Positions 1 through 11,605 of a stretch of 64,000 nucleotides of DNA are shown one piece after another (within the stretch, counting starts at the first letter, position 1; the number at the start of each line of letters is the position of its first letter). The DNA comes from Craterostigma plantagineum (lineage: Eukaryota; Streptophyta; Magnoliopsida; Lamiales; Linderniaceae): the NCBI GenBank assembly GCA_027422505.1, contig JAPQWV010000002.1, positions 24,592,501 to 24,656,500 of the forward strand. Direction: 5' to 3'. The translations under genes and the position numbers were made by a program. The notes beneath the pieces were generated by a model. It saw only the letters and a program-made list of their open reading frames with translations, was not told the DNA's origin and ran no database searches.

Positions 1-677
1 GCGCCACCGCCCACCATCGACGACTTCCGGCAAACCCACAAATAACCGCACTTTCTAAGATTTGAATCGATTAAGCTCAAAAGGTATCAATTTTTACCCC
101 ATTTCATTTCGACTTTCGGATCTTCATTGAACATTGCTAATTCTTTGGTATGAGAATGTTATTCATCGTTCACTGTGAGCCGTGCTTACTTTGGATTTAT
201 TTAATTAAGTGATTTTGCGATTGAATTTCATTTCCTACGATGAACCCTAATTTTCGAAATTGGGGCTTTTCCAATTTGGGTCTAATTTGGTGTTTGTCTT
301 GCTCTTTTATGGTTGGATACATGATAATCACATCTTGGGTATGTGTAATTCGTTGATTTCATGTGTTAACTTCGATTTTGGCATGATGAACCCTAATTGC
401 ATAATTTGGGTATTTTCGAAAATTGTTGACGAAATTGGTTGCTTTAGTAGTTTCATTAGCGCCGTTTCATTGTTTGAAGCCGTGGAATGTGCTTGGTTGA
501 TCGACTATTGCAATTAGAAGTAGTATTTTAACATGTCTATTATGTGTTCGACAAAATGTCGCTTTGAATGCTCATATGTTCTTGCTTTAGAATTGTGAAT
601 TTTGTCGCTATGTTGGTCGAGTCGAGCTGTGTTGATTATCTTTTTCTCGCTAACTAACATTTGGACTTGTAGGTACT

Positions 678-1834
678 ATGGATAGAAGTCGCTCATCTGC
701 ATCAACGAGTCGCCCATGTCGAGGCCCACGCACGACGTCACTGCTAGATTCTATGCGGCAGTTTGACGATGAGACGCAGCAGGCCAAATATAACCGGCTT
801 AAGGACATGCAATTCATCCACACCGACCAAATTGACCACGACACGCTGGCGAAGTATCACATCGACCAGCAGGTGGCTAGGTACGTGTCACTCAGTGGAT
901 GGCTAGACTTCTTCCACATTGACAAGCCGGCCTATAAGGAGCTGACCTTGGAGTTCTTAACCACCTTCTCTTTCGATGAATACGGGCACAATGGAGTTAA
1001 GTTCAGGGCGTTTAATGAGGAGCACGCGGTAGATATAGACGATATTTGCCGGGCGCTAGGATTGACGGTACCATATTTTGGGCGCCAGGGGCCATTCCCA
1101 GACGGATATTACAAGCAGTACCTTCAGAATCCGACGGAGCGCCAGAACTGTTGGGCTGAACTCGCGAGACCCTCTGAACCTGCATTTAGTGTGAAGACCT
1201 CGAAGGCGTCTTCAATCAGGAGCCCTGGCCTGCACTACATCCACCGTTTGCTTTCGACCTCGCTCGCACCTAGGGCGACTCGCACGGTGCGATTGGACTT
1301 CGCGATCTGTTCTACTTGGCCAAGATGCAGCGTGGTCAACTGATACACTTAGGGTTGGGCATGGCCTACGCCTTCAGCGCCCAGGCTGATGTTCGTAGTC
1401 ACGGGAAGCTCGTTGTAGGGCCATTTGTTACGAAGGTTGTCCAGGGGCTCGACTTGTGGCCAGAAAATCCACCAGAGATGGAGGTCGTGGGTGGCCGAAA
1501 TTTGTTGAACGAAGACATGATGTTGAAGATGAAGATGTTGATAAAAGCCCCCACATGGTCCCGCACGAACAAAGTTTACGTCTGGCACGAAGTCTATCGT
1601 GGGCAGACGGACCCGGGCGAAGAAGTCCCCGAGCCACTAGCTATCGAGGGCGTGGGGCCATTCCCTGTTCACTCAGACCCTGTCGGACCTTCCCATTCCT
1701 TCGGCTATCACGAGGGCGAGTCCTCGGGTGTTGCTCCTTTTGCGTCAGCCGCAGATCTTCACACCTTGCGCCAGGAAATGCTACACTACAATGAGGAGGC
1801 TATACGACGCGATGAGGAGACACGGCGCCGATAG
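678..1834 (+). pseudogene. Degenerate Athila ORF1-like protein
   Basis: The first part (678 to about 1170) reads as a hydrophilic N-terminus followed by a conserved block with FSFDEYGHNGVKFRAFN, then DIDDICRALGL. After about 1165 the matching sequence moves to another frame, where an in-frame TAG lies near 1271. It resumes at 1316 with LIHLGLGMAYAFSAQADVR and LVVGPFVTKVV, ending in an Arg/Glu-rich tail at 1834. This order matches the ATHILA ORF1 family of unknown function. At least one frameshift and one stop mean that no full-length product is possible. A possible 3' splice site (TTGTAG) lies just before the ATG at 678, so the leader at 1-677 could contain an intron; I see no coding signal there. 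Confidence 0.65.
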
Positions 1835-3660
1835 GACGAGTATGAGCGTCGAAACGAGGAAGCCCACCGATGCTACCGCGAGGAGCAACAGCGCTATGAG
1901 CAGGCCCTTAAAGCCATGGACGACGCGGTCAGGAGATCACATGAGTCACTGGTGTTCCTTCGCCCTCGGCAGCCCTCACCACCACCACCTTAGTTCCGGT
2001 TTAATTTGGAATGTTTCTTTTGTAGAACACTTTGTGTTTGGTCTACTCATCCCGACACTTTTAATGATTCTGACTCGTTTTGCTGTCTACTTTTTATTTC
2101 CATCGTGCGTTTAATTTTATTTTCAGTGTTTTCAGGAAACGTGTCACAATTTACGTCCCTAAGAACCGAAGTATTCCACAATCAGTAGAACCAACCATGT
2201 TCAACTACCTCAACTACTCGAGGAAGGACCACGCCATTTATTTCAGGGGAGTCACGTTCTTTTCAACTTCTTTTACCTTCCTTTTCTTTATTTTACATGT
2301 TGAGGACAACGTGCATCTTAAGTGTGGGGAGGGGAATTTTGTTGGGAAATTTTGTTGAAAATTTACAAAATTCTGTTGAAAATTTACATGAAAAAATTTT
2401 TCTTATAACGTGCGTTGGCTATTGAATTTATGGAAGTTGGCATGATTGTTTGCGTTTATCTCGAAGTTGGTGCATATTAGGGAGTCCAGTGAGCGATAAA
2501 GACATATATCAGTGATTTAATCTTTTCAGCATGTATAGATATAGTGTTACTTTGAGAGATTCACACACATAACCCATGTTCCGTTGTGAGAGTTTGAGCT
2601 GACGAACTTTTGCTCATTTTTCTTGGTTGTGTGAGTAGTACATAATTTACGTCTCTCTAGAACTTGCTTGTTTAATACGCATTGAAACTGCTTGTAGTAT
2701 GTTTTGCATGAATATGACGAAGGCATTAGGAAATAAGTCCACGGCCAAAGTTCCCGACCACGACTGATCACCGTAGTTATCCACTTTGAGCCTAGTCCTT
2801 TTTATTTCTTAAACCTCGTATTTCATAAGCCACTAACCTAAATAAGCCTCCAGAGATCATTTGAACCCGAGTTAAGTAGAAGTGAAGGTTGAATGTCAAA
2901 GTCGAAAAGCGCAGTCGGATGACGCCCCTAGACAACGCCAAAAGCACTCGAGAACTCCCTCTTGAACAAGAAAAAAGGGCAGCGCACCGCTGCAATGCGA
3001 AGAGTGATATGAAAAAAAAAAAGAAATGGCGCTGGAAGTAGGAAAGTGAAGCAGAAAGAGGATGAACTGTTGCGAAAAGAAAGAAAGAACCTTTCCTTCG
3101 ATAATCTTCCAGTCTCGTGAATTCCACATCATCTCTCATTTTGAGACTTGGGAGAAGAAAGGCTTAGTGGAACGCGGCAGAAATAAGAGGAATATGAAGA
3201 CGGCGTAACTAGAAAGGCTAATTCTTGGCGCGCTTTAGACAATGACATGAAGACCGACACGACTGCTACTCATATGTGATTCCACTACCACCTCATTAAT
3301 ATCTGAACCCAATTAACCCGAAAAAGACCTTTTGATTCATGCTAACTGCTTTAAGTAGTAGACGTGTGATTGGCTTGTAAGCATATGGTTTAGACTAGAT
3401 TATTGCATGAATTGAGCGATTCACCGATTTTTTTAGCCTATACACTGAGTGATTTGAGTGAATCCCTGCGAGGTGTGGATCTCGATTAGTAGTGCTAAGG
3501 AAATTCGTGTCGATAAGTGCTGATTATTGTTGCAGTGTCCATAATTGCTTGCTTGATTCCATTTTGTGGTTTCCATCTGCGTTGGTGAATTGTGAATGGC
3601 CATGCCACTATTTTGTTACCTCTTCTTGTTTCTAATTTGCTTGAGGACAAGCAAAAGCTT
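1835..3660 (+). other. Non-coding internal region of the Athila-like element
   Basis: No convincing protein is seen in this 1.8 kb stretch. A second copy of the pre-LTR signature (TTGAGGACAA followed by CTTAAGTGTGGGGAGG) lies at about 2301-2337, roughly 1.3 kb before the functional one. This suggests an internal duplication or an old recombination scar. Confidence 0.5.
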
Positions 3661-3674
3661 AAGTGTGGGAGGTT
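3661..3674 (+). other. Polypurine tract of the Athila-like element
   Basis: AAGTGTGGGAGGTT abuts the TGATAA start of the LTR at 3675. Its position and sequence match the plus-strand primer used by Athila-type elements. Confidence 0.7.
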
Positions 3675-3874
3675 TGATAAACGTATTTTAATACGTTTAT
3701 TGTTGTGTTTATTTGGGTTATAATAGGATTCTTTATGGTTATTCATGCATTTCTTGGCTCTATTTACACCCATTTGAATATTGTAGGACCTTCGAACGGT
3801 TATCAAGCGAAAAGGGACGAAAACGAGGCGAAAACGACGCAAAAACAGCGAAGTATGAAGCTGTCAGTAAAGAG

Positions 3875-4314
3875 TCACGGCCATGAACGTCTTTGCAAGA
3901 GACTGTGAACGTGGGCAGTGAGCTTAAGAAACATAAATATTAAATGTCACGGCCGTGACTTCACTCGCAATAGGTCGTGAATCCAGGCAGAAACATAGAG
4001 GACGTTCACTGTTCCTCGTCACGGCCGTGACACCTCATGCGAGAGACCGTGGGCAGTAGATGAAGATTTGGAACAAGTGATGCTTCACGGCCGTGACACC
4101 TCAGGCGAGCAGCCGTGAATCTAGGCAGTAAGCTCAACGAGGGAAAAGTCCACTTCTTCACGGCCGTGACTGAGGATGCAAGTGGCCGTGACTCTCTCCA
4201 GAAAGTCGAGATTTAGAGTTTAAGCCGCCGTCACGGCCGTGACTGCCCAATGCAAGAGGGCGTGACCTGCTCCAGAAGTCAATTTTTAGGGTTTAAGCTG
4301 CGTCACGGCCGTGA
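3875..4314 (+). repeat. Seven-copy array of a 12-bp perfect palindrome, about 72 bp period
   Basis: TCACGGCCGTGA, its own reverse complement, starts at 3947, 4019, 4085, 4158 and 4231. A variant with one changed base lies at 3875 (CCATGA) and the last copy is at 4303. Spacings are 72, 72, 66, 73, 73 and 72 bp. The intervening DNA is also partly repeated, with GAGACCGTG-like and GGCAGTAGAT-like words. The array sits upstream of the LTR TATA-like motif, in the expected U3 region. Confidence 0.85.
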
Positions 4315-4793
4315 AGGCCCGATACGAGGCCGTGAACGTGCCAAAATTCAGTGTTTGGCCCATTTTCGAAATATAAAAAGGGAGCTCTTCTCAGAAATCA
4401 AGGAGAACTTCAGAGAGCCGAAAACCTAGAGAAAAGAAGAGGAGGAAGAACACTAGAAGCACTCCTTGATTTGGAGACGATCAAAGGACGATCCAACAAC
4501 GTAGCCACGCCGAGTTGATCGAGGAACGAGAGCTCCACCTCAGAGACGCCATACTCACTTCTTAGGGAAGTTTTTATGAGTTCTCTATCCTCGTTTCCTT
4601 TGAATCTCGTTGTTGTTCTGTCTAATATGAGTAGCTAGTCCTCTTGTGTGTTTGGAAGGAGATGAACGTTGGGTTATGTCGTAGTTAAGGCGTAGGATAA
4701 TCGTGAACACGTGTATTCGACTATTTATCGTTCTATGATATTGCTTCTTTGTCTCAATATGTCTATGTGTTGATATGAATGTGCGGTACATCG

Positions 4794-4928
4794 TTTAGGG
4801 CGACAGCTAAATAACGACTAGGCCATTCGTAGACGTTAGGATTCGAGTATAGGGCGACAGCAAATACTCGATCCTCGCCGTCTAGTAATTGCTAAACTTA
4901 GATTCCCACGAGCGTTTAGGGCGACAGC
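4794..4928 (+). repeat. Three-copy TTTAGGGCGACAGC repeat in the LTR
   Basis: TTTAGGGCGACAGC occurs at 4794-4807 and 4915-4928, with AGGGCGACAGC at 4851-4861, about 60 bp apart. Flanking words (AAATAC/AAATCC and TCGAG/CGTAG) are also shared. It lies in the likely R/U5 part of the LTR. Confidence 0.7.
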
Positions 4929-5359
4929 AAATCCGTGAGTGGGTAGGAAATTACTGCGATTTAGTCGATAATCACGTAGGAGCGATATTCCGTAGCCTTA
5001 GCCAACAACACCCAGCGGGATTCGAATCCCGAACATATATTTGCCATCTTAAGTAACTCGTATTATCTCTAGTTGTGTTTCCTTATTCTTCTGCTTCATT
5101 AGGTTGCTCTGTTAAATTAGTTCGTAGTATAAACAAATCTCATCATTTTATTTGGGCTAAATATCGAGTTGATAGGTCAATACTAGTAATCAATTTATTC
5201 CTCGTGTTCGATACTCGGATATTTGCTATAGCTATATTACAAACGATAGGTACACTGCCTATCGCGCGTGGTTCTAGTTATAATATATTCGTTTTAATTA
5301 TTACTTGACGTACTTGCATGAACATCGGTTTAATATATTAAAGTACACGCTCGCGATCA

Positions 5360-5425
5360 CGGGCATTATTGTACCTAGTTAAATTTAAGAGTATTATACC
5401 AATAGCTCTTAAAATTATGCTAAGA

Positions 5426-5456
<31 letters not shown>

Positions 5457-8085
5457 AGTTATTATGCGAACTAATCTTTCCACATTATACCCGCAAAGAC
5501 GAAAATTATACCATCAAAACCCAAAATTTCGCCAACAAAAAATTCTCAAACAATTATACCTAAAAAATAGTTTATTATACCAACAAAGATCGATCTTAAT
5601 TGCACCAACTATTTTGACTACCGTACAACCATTTAATCGAATTATATCAACTGACATGTTTATTACCACATTTTAAATTTGCCCAAATTTACCAGTAGAC
5701 GATCCGATTATACTAACGTTTCGCACATTATAGCAAGAATGAACGATTAGTTTACAATTTTATACCAACAAAGAGCTTAATTGTACCAACTATTTCGAGT
5801 ATCGTACCAATATTTCAGCATTACAAACAATTATGCCAACTGACATGTTTATTATGCCACCAGTTCTTATTGGCCCATAAATATACCAATAAATGATTTG
5901 ATTATATTAATAGTTGCGCACATTATACCCAAAAATATTGTCGATGTTATTGGTATAATCAAACCATATATTTGTATAATAAACCAGTTAGATGGTCTAA
6001 TACTTCCATTTATTGGTATACTATGTGTCCTTTGCGTGGTATGATGAAGTTCGAGTAGAATAACTAAAACAATTGGTATTATATCGGCCTTTAATGGTAT
6101 AATCAGGACATTTACTTGTATAATAACCCTGTTAAGCGGTATAATATATCCATTTGTTGGTATACTATTTGTCTTTTGTTGTAAAGTAAAGTTCGAGTAG
6201 AATAACTAAAACAAGTGGTATAATATCGGCCTTTATTGGTTAATCAAGCCATTAATTGTATCAACTTAATTGGAAACGTATGTATAATAATCAAGTTAAG
6301 TTTGCTAAATAATATAGTTATAATTCATTAATGAGGTATAATATTGAATATGTATACGAATCAAGTTAAGTTTGCTAAATAATATAGTTATAATTCCTTA
6401 ATGAGGTATAATATTGAAAAAACGTAAGAATAAAGTTAAACATACACTAACACTCAGCATGAACAAACATTATAAACATGAACGTGAACAAAAACATAAA
6501 CGTGTGTAATCAACTAACATCTAAGCGATCGAACCACTAGAACAAACATAAAAAAACTCATCATAGTTCAATATAATAAACACTATAAACCTATAAAACA
6601 TAAACTAAAAACCTAAACTAACACCTATGCAATCGAAGAAAACACCTAAGCATGAACAAACATAAAAAAACTGAGCATAGTTTAACATAATAACATTATC
6701 AAGTTCGTGCTCCAATGAGAAAGTCGATTATCGACAACTACAATGGTGGGTTCTTGGTGTAATTTCGATTTATGTCGTTTTAATGTTATAATGTTATATG
6801 GGTAAATTAGGGTTAAATCATTTTAAATTAGGACTTTGTTGGTTATTATATCCTTTTATTGGTATAATAGATATCTTTCGTGGTATACTAAAGTTCGAGT
6901 ATATAACTAAAACAGCTGGTATAATTCGACCTTTTCAGGTATAATATTTCTTTTTATAGGATGTCTTTCCTGGTATACTTGTATAAGATGTGTCTTCCGT
7001 GGTATACTGTAGTTCGAGTGTATAACTAAAGCAGTTGGTATAATGTGGGCTTTTGTTGGTACAATACTTCCTTGTATGTGTAATTTATATATTTCGTGGT
7101 ATACTTTACTTCGAGTATACAACTTAAACTGCTGGTATAATTCCTTCCTTTGTTGGTAAAATGTTTCCTTTTATTGGTTAATATTTGTCTTCTGTGTTAT
7201 CGAGTATAAGAACTATAACAGTTGGTATAATGTCGGTCTTTACTGGTATAACAGCTAGAAATTGGATGGAAAAATAGAATTATAATAAATGAGTTTGTTG
7301 GTACAATATTTCCTTTTGTTGGTATAATAACTACCTTTCGTTGTATATTGCACTTCGAGTAGAATAACCGAAATAGTTGGTATAATGTCGGCCTTTATTG
7401 GTAGAACAGTTAGAATATCGATGGAAATAATAATATAATAAATGACTTTCTTAGTATAATAGTTCCCTTTGTTGGTATAATATTTGTCTTTCGTGGTATA
7501 GTAGTTCGAGTATAATAACTGGAACTGTTGGTATAGTGTCGACCTTTATTGGTATAATAGGTAGGAATTGGATGGAAAATAATTATATAAGAAATGACTT
7601 TGTTGGTATAGTGTTTCCATTTGTTGGTTGCCTTGTTTGGTATAGTAGTTCCAATAAAATAACTGACATTGTATAATGTCGGCCTTCATTGCTATAATAT
7701 TTAGAAATTGGATGGAAAATAATAATATAAATGACTTTGTTGGTATAATATTTCTCTCTGTCGGTTTACTGTCTTTCGTGGTATAGTGTTCTTCGAGAAG
7801 AATAACTAAGACACTTGGTACAATATCTGGTTTTATTGGTAGAATTATATCTTTAACATTGGGTATAATTACTTGTTGTGGTGGTACGCTTTTTGCAACA
7901 TGTGATATAATAATCTGGAAGTTTTTTAAATCATTAAAGAAGGGTTATTATCGTCATTTCAGGCGTTTGGGGTATTAAACAGGAAACTTTTAACAGATGG
8001 GTACGATTATGAAGAAATAATTTAAGGGGTATTTAAGAGGAAGTTTAATCTTCGAAAGGTACTGATAAGGAATTTACCCTTATAA
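5360..8085. repeat. AT-rich repeat region built on TTGGTATAAT, with inverted halves
   Basis: No gene is seen. From about 5390 to 5940 the core motif is read as ATTATACCAA; from about 5948 to 7860 it is read in the opposite orientation as TTGGTATAAT. The left half contains a direct duplication of about 185 bp (shared words such as CAACTGACATGTTTATTA near 5648 and 5837). The right half contains repeats with GGTATAATGTCGG-like words at 7223, 7379, 7530 and 7671, about 140-156 bp apart. Opposite-facing subterminal repeats are a hallmark of some DNA transposons, but I could not find matching terminal repeats or a target-site duplication, so the class is not assigned. Confidence 0.55.
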
Positions 8086-8651
8086 ATATACATAATCTAG
8101 CTCGGTTTGTACTTAATATTAAAGTTCGAAAATATTAAATTTAAACAAAAATTAAAATAAAATAAATATAAAAAAGCTCCGGAGCTGTCTTATGAGCTTT
8201 CGATCAGTCACACCCAAGCTCGATATTCATGATCTCGAACAGAGGTTCAGTCGAACCGACTCGACTCATCGTCTACCCTTAAATTACATGTGGTAACATA
8301 ACCCTCAAATAATAGATGTTTCTTTAATATGTATATATAATTCAATTACAAACCCTGGTTTTGAATTTCCTACGGCGTGCGTGCATGTAATGTATCTCGT
8401 AAATGAAGTTCAAATTTCAAATAATGTGCAAAATCAACTTCTATTTATCAAGTGGCTAACCCAATAGCACTCAGACCACCTACATTCGCAAAGTTGAATT
8501 CTTTACTACAAGTAGAAAAAAATGGATGCATGCAAAGTAAACTCTTACCAGTATTAAAGCCATATATAGCTATCTATAATACTAAGAAGTAATAAAACTA
8601 CTATCAACCTATATGCTAAGGAAAAAACCCATACATTGATTGTTGGCCTAC

Positions 8652-8659
8652 TATATAAA
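8652..8659 (+). promoter_or_regulatory. TATA box of proline-rich gene 1
   Basis: TATATAAA is followed by GGGCTCATC and CAAAATTCTCACAACATCAC, the same arrangement seen before all four paralogues, about 85-90 bp upstream of each ATG. Confidence 0.8.
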
Positions 8660-8739
8660 GGGCTCATCCCCACATCAAAATTCTCACAACATCACAACTA
8701 ATAACTGTAATAAAAAAGAGCAGCAATAAGAAATTAAAC

Positions 8740-9156
8740 ATGGAATTCCTCAAAGTTTGGATTCTGATATCTGTCGTGGTCTCGTCCTCTCTCATTTCGA
8801 GTACCGAAGCCACGATTATATACTTGCCTGGCTTTGGATTCTGCTCGCTACTAATTCCCTTGCCTGGCATCCCTCTATGTCCACGATCACCACCACCACC
8901 ACCACCACCATCTCCACCACCACCACCACCACCTTCCCCACCACCACCATCTCCACCACCACCACCACCTTCCCCGCCACCACCACCATCTCCACCACCA
9001 CCACCACCACCTTCCCCGCCGCCACCGCCGCCGCCGCCAGTGGTGGTAGCTACAAACGTAACAATCTCGACAATTACAATCGGAACGACAGTAACCTTCT
9101 GCTACATAGCTTCTGCTCCAATTATTGGTTTTCCCCTTCCGCCTTGCCCAACTTAA
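8740..9156 (+). CDS. Small secreted proline-rich (extensin-like) protein, copy 1
   Basis: The 138-residue single-exon protein starts with a classical signal peptide (residues 1 to about 24, ending STEA). A short conserved segment with FGFCS and LCP follows, then a long tract of SPPPP-type repeats (about residues 50-99), and a conserved hydrophobic C-terminal segment with VVVATNVTISTITIG and FCY, ending PCPT. Four cysteines (FCS, LCP, FCY, PCP) and the NVT glycosylation site flank the proline tract. Ser-Pro3+ repeats are normally hydroxylated and arabinosylated in plant cell-wall proteins. No Tyr-x-Tyr crosslinking motif is seen, so this is not a classical crosslinking extensin. The start is set by the signal peptide and by identity with the paralogues. 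The exact function is unknown. Confidence 0.8.
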   Translation: MEFLKVWILISVVVSSSLISSTEATIIYLPGFGFCSLLIPLPGIPLCPRSPPPPPPPSPPPPPPPSPPPPSPPPPPPSPPPPPSPPPPPPPSPPPPPPPPVVVATNVTISTITIGTTVTFCYIASAPIIGFPLPPCPT

Positions 9157-9859
9157 CTGTCGGGGTCATCGATCTGCGAACAAACACTGCGTATCATCTA
9201 TATCCTTACGTCTAATCGACCTATATTATACATATTAATAAAAAAACACATATGGCATGCTTATATATAACTAACGTATATTACGAATAAAACGAACCCT
9301 TGCCGACGAGTAACGCGGCCTTCATTTGGAGGATGACAAGAATGCAACAACAATGCAGAAAGGAGCTTGTTTTCGATCGATGTGTAGTAGTTTTCGATTA
9401 TAGATTATATTGCACCTTATCAAAAACTAGCAACATATGTACGTTCTGTGTGTAATCGTTTTCTCCTCTTGCTAATCGAAGGAAATTATAACATAACACA
9501 TATTATCATATCGATGTCGCTTACTGTTTTTAGGTTTTGACGGTGTGTTTGTCGGATGACCGCTAGAGTAGAGCGGTGATTTTATCATAATATCAAAGCT
9601 CAATAAAAATAGGTCGTGGATTCTAATCCTCAAGATTATTCCCGTTAAAATAAATTAATATCTAAGGTTGGATATGAAATAAATCGACGAACAACGTGTT
9701 AGAAATAAAATATAAAAAAACTCTATAATATAATGCATTCCTTGAATGCTAGACTTTCAGTGCGACGATTGGTTATAATGACGCTGTTATAATAATGTAC
9801 TAATAATAAGTGACGTGTGCAAAGAAGTTAATTTTTTTTTTTTGCATTGATTTGCAAAG

Positions 9860-10230
9860 TGGCAAAGTAAGCTCCTGGGGTCGCCTCTCCACTCGCGATA
9901 AGGTGTGGGTAGGAAATCGTGTGGGCTCGTTTCAATGATTGCTTTGCGATACGTCGACCACACTGAGACGACAGATCACTTAGCTTGTTCGGGGGTCTGC
10001 TCAAGTGGACTTGGCCTTATGGCGACTGGAGGTTGGCATTGGATGGCCCGCAAGACACGTTGGGGGTTCGGGAACATCTGCTCCATATGACTTGTCTATT
10101 ATGTCTTTTTACGAAACTTGTATATTGTATTTGAGAGGAGCGTGGCGCTGGCACGAGGGTGCTTGTCGTACATCGGACCAGTTGATCCCTTTGGTTATTA
10201 GCATTATTTTGTCTGCAACTATATATTTTA
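9860..10230 (+). pseudogene. LINE reverse-transcriptase zinc-binding (zf-RVT) remnant, copy A
   Basis: Conceptual translation gives fragments such as RLSTRDKV, then LLCDTSTT and a tryptophan-containing tail, resembling the zf-RVT region at the end of plant LINE ORF2. Stops and frameshifts interrupt it. The same sequence recurs at 12625-12965 in the next tandem segment, so it was probably present before the duplication. Assignment rests on short motifs only. Confidence 0.4.
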
Positions 10231-11519
10231 CCTTTTAGATATTTTATTAGAATTTGACGGGTTCTTCCTAAAATCAATCGGGGAGAAACCTCTTATATAT
10301 AGCGGATAGAAGAGTTTGAATTAGTCGATATGGGACAAATCCCAAATTATAATCTCAACAATATTCTTTACAGTCATGTTATGCGTAGTTATCTGGCGTG
10401 TGGCTTGATAGTTTCTTTGTCCACGGTATGTAGCAGGTGGTTCTTTTTTTGTATTCTTTGTATATATAATAGTGAAATTTTCAGAAGAAAAAAGAAAGTA
10501 AGCTCTGCACATTTAAAGAATAGCTAGAAGCTATATTATAGTATTGTACCATTTATAAGGTATTTTTTGTGTCCCATGTTTATCCTTAAAAAAAAAAACA
10601 GATAAATGAGACGTTATAAACTAAAAGTAAACTCTCTACATTTACTCAATTGGATATGAATTCATTTATGGCATCATATGTAGTTACTAAAGTAAGACTT
10701 TGTTCTATGTATCCCCTTTGTCCTATATATTTATATATAAAGACTAGGCTGCGCTAAGGTTAGTTTCTCATGTATTTCGAGTTATCAAATTCGATATTTT
10801 GGTATAAAATACGACTCCTCTTTTCCTTTTAAATTTTTTGGTAAAACTGGTTAAGTTTTATGCAATATTTATCATTTTCTTTATTCCTTATAGAGGTGGT
10901 GGGATCCAAACGAGTACTCATTTCTACTCTCCGAACTCGATTATAAATATATGATCTAGCTCGGTTTGTGTACTTGATATTAAAGTTAGAAAATATTAAA
11001 TTGAAAGAAAAAATTATAAAATAAAATAAATATAAACATGCTCATGAGCTGTCTTGTGAGCTTTCGAGCAGTCACACCCAAACTCGATATTCATGAGCTC
11101 GAACAGAGGTTCAGTCGAACCGACTCGACTCATCTTCTACCCTTAAATTAGATCCCTTAAATTAGATGCAATAACATAGCCTTAATAATAGAAGATTTTT
11201 TTTATGCATATATGATTCAATTACAAACCCTCGTTTTGAATTTCCCGCGGCGTGCGTTCATATGTATCTCGTAAATTGAAGTCAAATTTCAAATACAGTG
11301 TGCAAACTCAACTTCTATAATTTATCAAGTGGGGGAATGAATAGCACTCGGACCACCTTCGCGAAGTTGAATTATTCTTACTACAAGTAGAAAAAAATGC
11401 ACGTATGTTCAAAGTAAACTCTTACCATTATAAAGCCGCATATAGCTATCTCTATACTACTAAAACTATTATCAACCTATATGCGAAGGAAAAAGAACCA
11501 TGCAAGGATTTTGTTGGCC

Positions 11520-11527
11520 TATATAAA
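11520..11527 (+). promoter_or_regulatory. TATA box of proline-rich gene 2
   Basis: TATATAAA is followed by GGGCTCATCACCACACC, matching the other copies. It lies 79 bp before the start codon. Confidence 0.8.
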
Positions 11528-11605
11528 GGGCTCATCACCACACCAAAATTCTCACAACATCACAGCTAATATCTGTAATAAAAAAGAGCAACAATAAAAA
11601 AAAAC

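Larger units (their letters stand above)
1..5359 (+). mobile_element. Athila-like Ty3/gypsy LTR retrotransposon, 3' part (5' end outside window)
   Basis: The sequence shows an Athila ORF1-like coding remnant (678-1834), a long non-coding stretch, a polypurine tract at 3661-3674, and directly after it a TG...CA block read as the 3' LTR (3675-5359). The motif TTGAGGACAA followed by CTTAAGTGTGGG just before the LTR is typical of plant Athila/Tat-clade gypsy elements (family knowledge). No reverse transcriptase or integrase is visible, so the copy is either deleted internally or has its pol gene left of the window. The 5' LTR and target-site duplication are not in view, so the element start is unknown. 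Confidence 0.75.
3675..5359 (+). repeat. 3' LTR of the Athila-like element
   Basis: The block begins TGATAAACG immediately after the polypurine tract and is taken to end at CGCGATCA (5351-5359), giving a TG...CA unit of about 1.69 kb, a normal size for Athila LTRs. It contains a seven-copy palindrome array (3875-4314), a TATA-like ATATAAAAAG near 4371 followed by a likely transcribed leader, and a short GGGCGACAGC repeat (4794-4928). The 3' boundary is inferred from the terminal dinucleotide and the change of base composition, because the 5' LTR is not available for comparison. Confidence 0.6.
8086..10945 (+). repeat. Tandem segment 1 of the proline-rich gene array
   Basis: The segment begins with a CTAGCTCGGTTTGTACTT / AATATTAAATTTAAA block that recurs at about 10950, 14550 and 16500. 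It contains a promoter, one proline-rich gene (8740-9156), conserved 3' flanking DNA with the words CGGCCTT and GATGTGTAGTAG, and a LINE zinc-finger remnant. Boundaries are approximate. Confidence 0.75.

Noticed and set aside
3875..4314. Palindrome array considered as a CRISPR-like array
   Set aside because: It lies in a plant LTR, the spacers are themselves related, and no Cas genes exist in a plant nucleus.
6802..8086. Possible MULE bounded by GGGTAAATT and AATTTACCC
   Set aside because: Inverted similarity is limited to about 9 bp and the flanking 9-bp sequences do not match as a target duplication.
8757..9215. Long Thr-rich and Gly-rich ORFs overlapping the proline-rich genes (also 11623-12024, 17006-17674 and minus-strand 17207-17458)
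   Set aside because: CCA repeats are open in all frames. Only the frame with a signal peptide is conserved across all four copies.
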